Below are positions 57,834 to 64,000 of a stretch of 64,000 nt of DNA, piece by piece. The stretch's first letter is position 1; each line of letters begins with the position of its first letter. Where the stretch lies: the NCBI RefSeq assembly GCF_041361465.1, contig NZ_JBGKAC010000001.1, positions 2,418,001 to 2,482,000 on the forward strand, in the 5' to 3' direction. The translations under genes were made by a program, and so were the position numbers. The notes below the pieces were generated by a model that saw only the letters and a list, made by a program, of their open reading frames with translations, did not search any database and was not told the origin of the DNA. This DNA is from Halobaculum sp. MBLA0143 (GTDB lineage: Archaea; Halobacteriota; Halobacteria; Halobacteriales; Haloferacaceae).

Positions 57834-58394
57834 GTGACCTCCCCCACTGTCCCCCCGGTCCGGCGGTTCTCCGACGACGCGGAGGTGGCCGGCTTCGTCG
57901 TCGTCGGCTACCTCGCGGGTGCCCGAGAGGCGAGCCAGACGTTCGCCGACCGCCTCGAACGCCAGTTGGCGACGGTCGGAATCGAACAGCCGACGGCCGA
58001 CGACTGGTACCCGGCGACGCCGCTCCAGACCGCGATGTTCGAGACCGCAGACGCCGTCGGCGCGGAGACGCTGTCGCGTGCCGGCCGCCAGACGGTCGCG
58101 CTCGTCGACCTCCCGCCGGACGTGCGGAGGCCACGGGACGTGTTGTTCGAGTTGGACGACGTGTACGACCGCGCCCACCGCGGCGACGGGTCGGAACTAG
58201 ACGAGTACGACGTTCCGCACGTCGCCGACGGGGAGGCCGTCGTCGACTGCGTGCAGATGCCGTACCCCGCGTCGCTCGTCTGTGGCGCGCTGTCCGGCGC
58301 CGTCGACCGCGTCAGCTCCGGCGAGACGACCGTCGGTGTCGAGCAGTCGGAGCCCGAGCCGGGCCGACTCCGGTTCGAACTGTCGTGGGACTGA
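57834..58394 (+). CDS. Conserved-looking protein, unknown
   Basis: The 186-residue protein begins MTSPTVPPVRRFSDDAEVAG (GTG) and contains FVVVGYLAGAREASQTFADR, DWYPATPLQTAMFETADAVG and PYPASLVCGALSGAVDRVSS. The segments recall small sensor-type or V4R/heme-binding-like folds only in general layout, and I do not assign it. An AT-rich stretch with TATA-like CTAAATACC (57783-57791) and TTTTATCA precedes it. Start uncertainty is small. Confidence 0.65.
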   Translation: MTSPTVPPVRRFSDDAEVAGFVVVGYLAGAREASQTFADRLERQLATVGIEQPTADDWYPATPLQTAMFETADAVGAETLSRAGRQTVALVDLPPDVRRPRDVLFELDDVYDRAHRGDGSELDEYDVPHVADGEAVVDCVQMPYPASLVCGALSGAVDRVSSGETTVGVEQSEPEPGRLRFELSWD

Positions 58395-58436
58395 TTGTCG
58401 GCCCAGACGGCTCCACAACGCTTAGGCTCGCGGGGG

Positions 58437-58991
58437 GTGGAGACTGTGGGCGTGGACACACTGTTCGTCGCCACCGACGTGTACGCACCCCCGGCGGACG
58501 TGTACGAGTTCCTCCTGGAGTTCCCTCGGTACGACCAGTACACGGAGTACTTAGACGAGGTGACGAGGACGGCCGGCGACGGTGGCCCGGAGAGCCACTA
58601 CTCGCTGGCGTTCTCCTGGTGGAAACTGTCGTACACCGCCCACTCGAAGGTGACCGACACGACGCCGCCGAACCGGATCGACTGGGCCGTCACCGAGGAC
58701 ATCGACGCCGAGGGGTGTTGGCGGATCGAACGGCGAGAGCTCCCGTCGGACGCACCACCCGACGCGGAACACGCCTGTCGCGTGTTCATGGAGGTCCGGT
58801 TCGACCCGAACTCCGCGAGCCCGGACGCCGTGTCGCTCCCGTTGACCGTCTCGTTCAGCTGGGTGTTGGACCGGCTGACGGGGCTCGTCGAAGAGGAGGC
58901 GACGCGGGTCGTCCGGCGGGCCGTGACGGACCTGGAGGGCCGCGAACGCGACGTATCACTGGACGTCGAGGTCGACTCCGAAGCGATCTGA
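58437..58991 (+). CDS. SRPBCC (START-like) family protein
   Basis: The 184-residue protein has a helix-grip fold: VYAPPADVYEFLLEFPRYDQ, then HYSLAFSWWKLSYTAHSKVT and PPNRIDWAVTEDIDAEGCWR, ending with helix VLDRLTGLVEEEATRVVRR. It is probably a coenzyme Q-binding (COQ10)/polyketide-cyclase-like protein that binds a hydrophobic ligand. GTG at 58437 (VETVGVDTLFV) is favoured; GTG 58446 and 58452 are close alternatives. A TATA-like GCTTAGG lies about 18 bp upstream. Confidence 0.8.
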   Translation: METVGVDTLFVATDVYAPPADVYEFLLEFPRYDQYTEYLDEVTRTAGDGGPESHYSLAFSWWKLSYTAHSKVTDTTPPNRIDWAVTEDIDAEGCWRIERRELPSDAPPDAEHACRVFMEVRFDPNSASPDAVSLPLTVSFSWVLDRLTGLVEEEATRVVRRAVTDLEGRERDVSLDVEVDSEAI

Positions 58992-59050
58992 GCCGTGCGG
59001 ACTGTGGGTTTCGAAAGCACTAATCCCTCGCAGAGCCTGGTACGCCTATT

Positions 59051-60037
59051 GTGAGTCACCAGCTGCCCGACGTACAGGCCACACGGCCGGACGTGGCCGT
59101 CGGTCTGAGTCAGGTTGGGGTCACCGACGTGGAGAAGCTCGTGAAGATCGACCGCGAGGACGAGCGCCCGTGGATCTTTATGGCCGAGTTCTCCGTCTTC
59201 GTGGACCTGCCGAGCGGTCGGAAGGGAATCGACATGAGCCGCAACATGGAGGTGATCGACGAGGTGTTGGAGGCTGCCGTCTCCGGCGAGACCGACCGGA
59301 TCGAGGACGTGTGTGGTGACGCCGCGGAGCGGCTGATCGCCAAGCACGACTACACCACCGTCGCGGAAGTGGAGATGACGGCCGACTTCGTCACCCACGA
59401 GGACACCCCTGCGAGCGAACGGCCGACACAGAGCACCGCGACCGTGATCGCCTCCGCCACCGCAACCGAGGAGGGGACCCGCGAGGAGATCGGCGCCGAG
59501 GTCACCGGCATGACCGTCTGTCCGTGCTCACAGGGGATGTCCGAGGCCCGCGCCCGCGAACAGCTCCGCCAGCTCGGTGTCGACGACGACACCGTCGAGG
59601 CGTTCTTGGACGAGGTGCCCCAGCCGGGCCACTCCCAGCGGGGGCACGCCACCCTCACCGTCGAGGACGACGGCTCACCGGAGGTGGACCTGTTCGACGT
59701 GATCGACATCGCCCGGGACTCGATGAGCGCGCGGATCTACAACTACGCCAAACGTCCGGACGAGGACTACATGACGTACAACGCACACGCCGACGCGAAG
59801 TTCGTCGAGGACTGTGTGCGCTCGCTGGCCGAGCAGACTGTCGCGGAGTTCGACCACCTGGGCGACGACGCCGTCGTCCACATGCGCCAGTCCAACGACG
59901 AGTCGATCCACCAACACAACGCCCACGCCGAGCGCGAGGTCCAGATGGGCCGGCTCCGCGAGGAGATGAACGGGGAACACCCGGGCGAGAACCCACAGCG
60001 CAACGCCGCGAGTGACCCGCGAACGAACGGGGAGTAG
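59051..60037 (+). CDS. mptA: GTP cyclohydrolase MptA
   Basis: The 328-residue enzyme converts GTP to 7,8-dihydroneopterin 2',3'-cyclic phosphate, the first step in archaeal pterin (methanopterin-type and folate) synthesis. It belongs to the FolE2/MptA family, with the metal-ligand cysteines in [13 protein letters not shown] (Cys157, Cys159) and the [13 protein letters not shown] segment. The start is a GTG about 30 bp after a TATA-like ACTAATCC. It has an acidic C-terminal tail ([17 protein letters not shown]). It converges with a membrane protein gene. Confidence 0.92.
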   Translation: MSHQLPDVQATRPDVAVGLSQVGVTDVEKLVKIDREDERPWIFMAEFSVFVDLPSGRKGIDMSRNMEVIDEVLEAAVSGETDRIEDVCGDAAERLIAKHDYTTVAEVEMTADFVTHEDTPASERPTQSTATVIASATATEEGTREEIGAEVTGMTVCPCSQGMSEARAREQLRQLGVDDDTVEAFLDEVPQPGHSQRGHATLTVEDDGSPEVDLFDVIDIARDSMSARIYNYAKRPDEDYMTYNAHADAKFVEDCVRSLAEQTVAEFDHLGDDAVVHMRQSNDESIHQHNAHAEREVQMGRLREEMNGEHPGENPQRNAASDPRTNGE

Positions 60038-60049
60038 TCGCCCAGCGTT

Positions 60050-60406
60050 CTACGGGGTCGTGTTGGCTGTCGTCGGGTCGCCGTCCTCAATCCGCTCGGC
60101 TTCGTACAGCGTCAGAAAGTCGCTAACGAGGTACTGAACGTAGTACCGCTGGTGTCGGTGCTTGGCGTCGCGGAACACACGGTACGAGAAGAGACCGACA
60201 GACGTCGCCACTGCCATGATGATCTCTGGAGGGAATCCCGCAGAGCTGATGTACGTCTGGTAGGCGACGGTCTTCTGCGTGACCTCTAACACCCGAAGAA
60301 AGGAGTAGCCGTAGTACAGGCCACCGAGCAGGAGCGAGACGAGCCACATACTTCTGTGAACCGCCTCGGGGTCAAGTGATTCGAGACGCCGGAGGCGTCT
60401 CGTCAT
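60050..60406 (-). CDS. Small membrane protein, unknown
   Basis: The 118-residue protein begins MTRRLRRLESLDPEAVHRSM, then has two hydrophobic helices (WLVSLLLGGLYYGYSFLRVL and IIMAVATSVGLFSYRVF), and ends in an Asp/Thr-rich tail. Two 21-nt perfect hairpins surround the ATG at 60406 (60382-60402 and 60408-60428), so translation initiation could be affected. The internal ATG at 60349 is an alternative start. No family is recognised. The gene sits at the edge of the second AT-richer islet. Confidence 0.6.
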   Translation of the reverse strand: MTRRLRRLESLDPEAVHRSMWLVSLLLGGLYYGYSFLRVLEVTQKTVAYQTYISSAGFPPEIIMAVATSVGLFSYRVFRDAKHRHQRYYVQYLVSDFLTLYEAERIEDGDPTTANTTP

Positions 60407-60428
60407 CCCGGAAATCGGAGATTTCCGG
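60382..60428. repeat. Two 21-nt perfect hairpins with GGA loops
   Basis: Hairpin 1 has arms CGAGACGCC/GGCGTCTCG at 60382-60402, and hairpin 2 has arms CCGGAAATC/GATTTCCGG at 60408-60428. Both have 9-bp perfect arms and a GGA trinucleotide loop (TCC on the other strand). The hairpin at 45351-45371 has the same size and loop. The start codon of the minus-strand gene lies between the two. Confidence 0.75.
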
Positions 60429-60581
60429 AGACCCCGAGGCACTCGCCTTGAGCCTCTGTAGACATCAAACCTCCTGATTCCGCTTCGAATCATCGTCGGC
60501 TAGTGATTATCTCACACTCTTGTATTTTGCTGAATAGCTATTTTCCGGTCAAAAACGTAGCTTTTTATACTGGAGAGGCAA

Positions 60582-60818
60582 ATGGTCACACGAGATGGAG
60601 GGAACCGGTTCGTGACGGGGCTCAAGAACGAGGCGAGCATCGTGCTCGGGAAGACACTCGACTACATGCCGTTCCTCCTGTTGGCTGCGGTCGGTATCGC
60701 CCTGTTCACCGACCAGACAGACAAGGCGGCTACGTTCTGGGTTCTGTTCGCCCCGGCAGTGTTAGCGTTCCTCTTTGCCGTCGTGGTGTACGTTAAGCGA
60801 GAGTTCGTGCAGGAGTAG
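60582..60818 (+). CDS. Small membrane protein in AT-rich setting
   Basis: The 78-residue protein begins MVTRDGGNRFVTGLKNEAS, with two hydrophobic helices (YMPFLLLAAVGIALF and TFWVLFAPAVLAFLFAVVVY). A GGAGAGG Shine-Dalgarno-like sequence lies 4 bp before the ATG, unusual in a region of leaderless genes, and the AT-rich stretch CTTTTTATAC is just upstream of it. It ends 0 bp from the convergent regulator's stop. Function is unknown; it may work with the adjacent membrane protein. Confidence 0.6.
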   Translation: MVTRDGGNRFVTGLKNEASIVLGKTLDYMPFLLLAAVGIALFTDQTDKAATFWVLFAPAVLAFLFAVVVYVKREFVQE

Positions 60819-61631
60819 CTACCCCAGTCCGAAGGAGAACGCCTCCGCCTCCGACCACCGTTCCTCGAACCGTTCGCGCACGTCCGCCGCGAACTCCCTG
60901 TCTTTCAGGTCGATCGTGGCGAAGGTGCTGTTCGTCTCGACGGGGTTGGGCACCTCCAGACAGGTCTCGTCGTCGTCGATCAGGGTGACGGTCCCCTGGA
61001 CCTCCGGGTGGGTCCGCACCTCGAAGCGGTCGTGATCCGCGAGCCCGTCGGCGTAGCGCTGGCCCACCTTCGGCGACAGCTGCGGCGGGACGGAGTCGGC
61101 CAACAACACGGACACCGTCACGCCGCGGTCGGCCGCGGCCGCGAGTTCCTCCGTGATCGCCGTCCCGATGTCACCCAGTTCGAGCCCGGAGGTGGTGGTC
61201 GACGAGATCACGACGATCCGGTCTTCGGCGGCCGACAGCCGTTCCAGGAGGAGCTCCGCCGTCTCCGACGGACCGACGGCCGCGGTCCAGAACTGCTCGT
61301 CTGTCGGCTCGCCCGACTCCAACTCCGTCGCCAGCTCCTCGACGGCCGCCTCGTACTGGCGTTCCCGTTGTTGGAGGTCCCGGCGTTTCTCCTCCAACAG
61401 TCGGTCCAGCGCCGTCTCCGGCTCGACGGCGACGTACTTCTTCGGACGACTGGCCGCCTGGCTCCGAGCGAGCCGGTGTTGCTCCAAGCTATTGAGCACG
61501 TCGTAGATCCGGCCCATCGGGACCCCGCTTTCTTCCGACAGCTCCTTGGCCGTCGTCGGGCCCGACTCCAACAGGCTCCGGTAGGCCCGCGCCTCGTACT
61601 TCGACAGTCCGACGTCGCGCAGGTCGGCCAT
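60819..61631 (-). CDS. TrmB-family transcriptional regulator
   Basis: The 270-residue protein has an N-terminal winged helix (MADLRDVGLSKYEARAYRSL, then PTTAKELSEESGVPMGRIYD) and a coiled linker (EEKRRDLQQRERQYEAAVEE). A C-terminal TrmB-like effector domain has RIVVISSTTTSGLELGDIGT and VSVLLADSVPPQLSP. TrmB regulators bind sugars or other metabolites. ATG at 61631 is chosen since the upstream codons read as noise. It sits inside the second islet, next to an exported protein of unknown function on the same strand. Confidence 0.88.
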   Translation of the reverse strand: MADLRDVGLSKYEARAYRSLLESGPTTAKELSEESGVPMGRIYDVLNSLEQHRLARSQAASRPKKYVAVEPETALDRLLEEKRRDLQQRERQYEAAVEELATELESGEPTDEQFWTAAVGPSETAELLLERLSAAEDRIVVISSTTTSGLELGDIGTAITEELAAAADRGVTVSVLLADSVPPQLSPKVGQRYADGLADHDRFEVRTHPEVQGTVTLIDDDETCLEVPNPVETNSTFATIDLKDREFAADVRERFEERWSEAEAFSFGLG

Positions 61632-61724
61632 ACCCCGAGGGTGTCTGTGCAGGGACAAAAACGAACCGTGTGCGGGCGGGGTTCGTTGATCGACGGGTGT
61701 CTGGTTTGGCCTGATGCCCTCCGA

Positions 61725-62516
61725 TCAAATCGGACCGCAGATGCCTTCGTCTGCCTCGTTGCCTTCGGTAATAGTCGTGTCGAGAACCTCACCGTAGTCT
61801 GTCGGAGCGAAAGACCAGGAGACGGCTCCAGAGCTTTTCACACTGAAGCCCTTGTACTCAAGACCGTTCCAAGTGTGGTGGTAACGGCTCTGGACTGCCC
61901 TCTCTTGACTGGTGTCCAAGAGTTGCATCTTCGTCCCGACCGAATTGCCCGTGATGTCACACCCGTTCAGGCAGGCAGCCTCGTCGTCAAACTTGAAGTC
62001 GACACCAGAGAGGGTGAAAGAGCTGAACGAGATGTTCGGAGCGTTGTCGACATACTGCGTGTCTTCCTCCGTTCGATAGTGGCTGTCATTCCACGACAGT
62101 GTGATTCGGTCCTCCTTGTCGGACCCCACCGTAATAAAGGACGACGGGTCGAGGTCGAACGTGTAGTCGATGTAGGCGTAGCTCTGTCCGTCGTTACAGT
62201 CCAGTTGATACGTTAGCGTTGTATCAATTGTGAGTGCGTCAGCGTAGAATCGCTGCGCTCCTGCCTCGTCAGACGAAGTGTTGGGACTGTATCCGAGTGA
62301 CTCGGAACGAGTCTTCACCGAGGTCGTGTGTCTTCGGAGGTAGTCGACGAACTTCTCACGACTGCTCGTCTTCGAACGGATTCGCCGAGCCTGTGCGTAG
62401 ATCTCGTCGAACGTCCGCTCTGCCGAGCCGAGCACTGCTGTTCCACTGAGGTCGAACGCTGCTGCGCCAGTCTGCAGCAGTCGTCTCCTCCCGTTTGTAT
62501 TTTTCTGCTGTGACAC
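61725..62516 (-). CDS. Tat-exported protein of unknown function
   Basis: The 263-residue protein begins MSQQKNTNGRRRLLQTGAAA, a twin-arginine signal whose hydrophobic stretch (AAAFDLSGTAVLGSA) is interrupted by an Asp, so it is weak. The mature part has four cysteines (in LDCNDG, AACLNGCD and EGICGPI), perhaps two disulfides, and many Ser/Thr-rich beta segments such as NISFSSFTLSGVDFKF. Codon use and GC are lower than normal. It is divergent from the next Tat-exported protein with 90 bp of AT-rich DNA between. No homologues are recognised. Confidence 0.65.
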   Translation of the reverse strand: MSQQKNTNGRRRLLQTGAAAFDLSGTAVLGSAERTFDEIYAQARRIRSKTSSREKFVDYLRRHTTSVKTRSESLGYSPNTSSDEAGAQRFYADALTIDTTLTYQLDCNDGQSYAYIDYTFDLDPSSFITVGSDKEDRITLSWNDSHYRTEEDTQYVDNAPNISFSSFTLSGVDFKFDDEAACLNGCDITGNSVGTKMQLLDTSQERAVQSRYHHTWNGLEYKGFSVKSSGAVSWSFAPTDYGEVLDTTITEGNEADEGICGPI

Positions 62517-62606
62517 AGTGCTCCACTCTTATTTTGTCTATTTTCAACTGTATCGATTCTAGACGACCAAAAGATTAGTACGCTATCAGAAGAAAACCCG
62601 CTCAAC

Positions 62607-63167
62607 ATGGTAACCAGAAGAGAGCTGTTGGCTGGATTGGGACTCAGCGGACTGGGCACCGCGTGGCTCGGGATGAACCACGCCAGCCCCAAGTACGACT
62701 CACGCCACAACGGGAACTACCCGTTCGAGGAGCCTATTCTCGACCTGGAGTTTCCCGCCGTCGAACTCGGGTATCCGAAGTACTACCAACAGGTGCTAGA
62801 GACGAGAGCGGAACTGGACCGGCTGTTCAGACGAGAGTACGTCCGTTCCGAGTTCACCAGCCTTGTCGAGGCGTTCGATGGCTTCGACATGCCGAGCGGA
62901 TTCGTCACCGTCTTCGGGCTCGTGATGCCGCGGACACGGACGCTCACCTTGACGGATCGACACGTCGAGGTCGACTGGCTCGCCGGTCCGGGTGTCCAGA
63001 GTCCGCGGACGCTCACTTTGGAGTACAGAGTAATCGAGAACACCTCTGCGACCGACGACGAGCGTTTCTACACAGTCGTCAGATACTTCGAGACGGACGG
63101 GAGCCGCCCGCCCGACGAACTCGCCGTCGAGATCAGGCGCGGTCAGGTCACCGAAGTGGGCGAGTGA
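62607..63167 (+). CDS. Tat-exported protein of unknown function
   Basis: The 186-residue protein begins MVTRRELLAGLGLSGLGTAW, a twin-arginine signal without a lipobox, so it is probably secreted or processed. The mature part (YPFEEPILDLEFPAVELGYP, then RTRTLTLTDRHVEVDW) appears to be a beta-rich globular domain with no family I can name. It is divergent from the preceding exported protein, sharing the AT-rich promoter region 62517-62606. Its GC content is closer to normal than that of its partner. Confidence 0.65.
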   Translation: MVTRRELLAGLGLSGLGTAWLGMNHASPKYDSRHNGNYPFEEPILDLEFPAVELGYPKYYQQVLETRAELDRLFRREYVRSEFTSLVEAFDGFDMPSGFVTVFGLVMPRTRTLTLTDRHVEVDWLAGPGVQSPRTLTLEYRVIENTSATDDERFYTVVRYFETDGSRPPDELAVEIRRGQVTEVGE

Positions 63168-63204
63168 TCGCCGCCGGCGGTGCGGCGACGTTCCCGCCGC
63201 CCTG

Positions 63205-64000
63205 TCACTCCTCGCCGACCTTCACCAACTGCTTGCCGATGTTGTCGCCGTCGAACAGCCCGAGGAAGGCGTCGGGGGCGTTCGCCAGCCCCTCCGTGAT
63301 CGTCTCGCGGTACTGGAGGTCGCCGGCGGCGACGAGTTCCGCGAGGTGTTCTGTCGCCTCGCGGAACCGTGGCGCGAAGTCGCGGACGAGGAACCCCTCC
63401 ACGGTCGCGCGGCTCTCGATCAACGACGGGAGCTTCCGGGGGCCGGTCGGGACCGCCTCGTCGTTGTACAGTGCGATCTGGCCGCAGACGGCGACCCGGG
63501 CGTCGACGTTCAGTCGGGCGAACACGGCGTCCGTGATCGGGCCGCCGACGTTGTCGAAGTAGACGTCGATCCCGTCGGGCGCGAGTTCGTCCAACCGCTC
63601 CGGCACGGTCTCGTGTTCGTAGTCGATCGCGCCGTCGAAGCCGAGGTCGTCGGTGAGCCAGTTCGTCTTCTCCTGGCTGCCGGCGACACCGATCACGTCG
63701 GCACCCTGGAGCGCGGCCAGTTGGCCGACGACGGAGCCGACGGCCCCGGCCGCGCCGGAGACGACGACCGTGTCGCCGGCGCGGGGCTGTGCCACCTCGC
63801 GGGTACCGAAGTACGCCGTCCGGCCGGGCATTCCGAGCACGGACAGCGCAGCCGAGGTCGGCAGCCCGCCGGTGTCAACCGGGGTGAGATCGTCGCCGGC
63901 GGCGACGGCGTACTCCGCCCACGGGAGGTTGCCGACGACGGTCTGGCCCGGCTCCACGCCGGCACCGCCGGCGACCACCTCGCCGACGACACCGCCGCGC
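63205..64000 (-). CDS. MDR-family NADP-dependent oxidoreductase, N-terminus beyond the window
   Basis: The readable part is the C-terminal 264 residues of a medium-chain dehydrogenase/reductase of the 2-alkenal/leukotriene B4 reductase type. The NADP-binding domain shows VVVSGAAGAVGSVVGQLA, followed by DVYFDNVGGPITDAVF and a late GFLVRDFAPRFREA, ending IGKQLVKVGEE. No zinc-ligand cysteines are seen, fitting the zinc-free group. The frame is open to the last base and continues past 64000, so about 70 N-terminal residues are missing. Confidence 0.88.
   Translation of the reverse strand, partial: RGGVVGEVVAGGAGVEPGQTVVGNLPWAEYAVAAGDDLTPVDTGGLPTSAALSVLGMPGRTAYFGTREVAQPRAGDTVVVSGAAGAVGSVVGQLAALQGADVIGVAGSQEKTNWLTDDLGFDGAIDYEHETVPERLDELAPDGIDVYFDNVGGPITDAVFARLNVDARVAVCGQIALYNDEAVPTGPRKLPSLIESRATVEGFLVRDFAPRFREATEHLAELVAAGDLQYRETITEGLANAPDAFLGLFDGDNIGKQLVKVGEE

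Noticed and set aside
1-64000. tRNA or rRNA genes.
   Set aside because: No TpsiC-arm-like GTTCRANTCC context with matching stems and no rRNA signature was noticed by eye; a covariance-model scan would be needed to be certain.
1-64000. Insertion sequences or transposase genes.
   Set aside because: No transposase domain and no target-site duplication with terminal inverted repeats was recognised.

Overview
The window is chromosomal DNA of a high-GC halophilic archaeon (class Halobacteria). The predicted proteins are strongly acidic. Third codon positions are almost always G or C. Lipoproteins and secreted proteins carry twin-arginine signals. Several genes sit about 25-30 bp downstream of a TATA-like element, as expected for leaderless transcripts. 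Marker genes are archaeal: S24e, L37Ae, RpoP, a fused Kae1-Bud32, Pcc1, a histone-fold doublet, RadA, ATP-dependent DNA ligase, MptA, RNase J, HMG-CoA synthase and a polyprenyl (GGPP-type) synthase. The genus cannot be fixed from the sequence alone.

Layout. 0-10 kb holds information-processing genes: S24e, Kae1-Bud32, then L37Ae-RpoP-Pcc1, then a histone directly followed by a histone-deacetylase-like enzyme. A phosphoesterase, a lipoprotein, a disulfide oxidoreductase, a PsiE-like membrane protein and an aldehyde dehydrogenase are interspersed. 10-25 kb holds an MFS transporter, a TatD-like hydrolase, a methyltransferase, a DUF2150-like protein, a large pilin-like surface protein, HMG-CoA synthase, LarE with a 2H phosphoesterase, and SufS-SufU. 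25-26.2 kb is a small AT-richer islet with an unknown Tat-exported protein and a tiny membrane/coiled-coil protein. 26-35.7 kb holds RadA, a degenerate NAD-kinase-like protein, an M20 hydrolase, a histidine kinase, an amidohydrolase, a NRDE (TANGO2-type) protein and DUF192.

35.7-37.2 kb is a toxin-antitoxin spot: HicAB, a frameshifted ribbon-helix-helix gene and a helix-turn-helix regulator. 37.5-45 kb carries 2-oxoacid:ferredoxin oxidoreductase alpha/beta, an ABC exporter and DNA ligase. 45.0-45.75 kb is a gene-free stretch packed with perfect hairpins and a CRISPR-like repeat pair. 45.7-60 kb returns to ordinary metabolism and signalling: an aldo/keto reductase, a GAF histidine kinase, a PitA-type heme protein, a HalX response regulator, IdsA-RNase J, an M24 peptidase, isochorismate synthase, a pentapeptide-repeat protein, an SDR, an SRPBCC protein and MptA. 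60-63.2 kb is a second AT-richer islet with a TrmB-type regulator, small membrane proteins and a divergent pair of unknown Tat-exported proteins. The window ends inside an MDR oxidoreductase.

Functional links. Kae1-Bud32 and Pcc1 belong to the KEOPS tRNA t6A complex. HMG-CoA synthase and IdsA feed archaeal isoprenoid lipid synthesis. SufS-SufU, KorAB and the PitA-like protein share Fe-S or heme chemistry. The most unusual signals are an L37Ae without zinc cysteines, the histone-deacetylase gene pair, recurrent short tandem duplications at gene boundaries, the hairpin array with CRISPR-like repeats near 45 kb, a 21-nt hairpin type shared with 60.4 kb, two frameshifted small genes, and the two AT-rich islets of orphan exported proteins.
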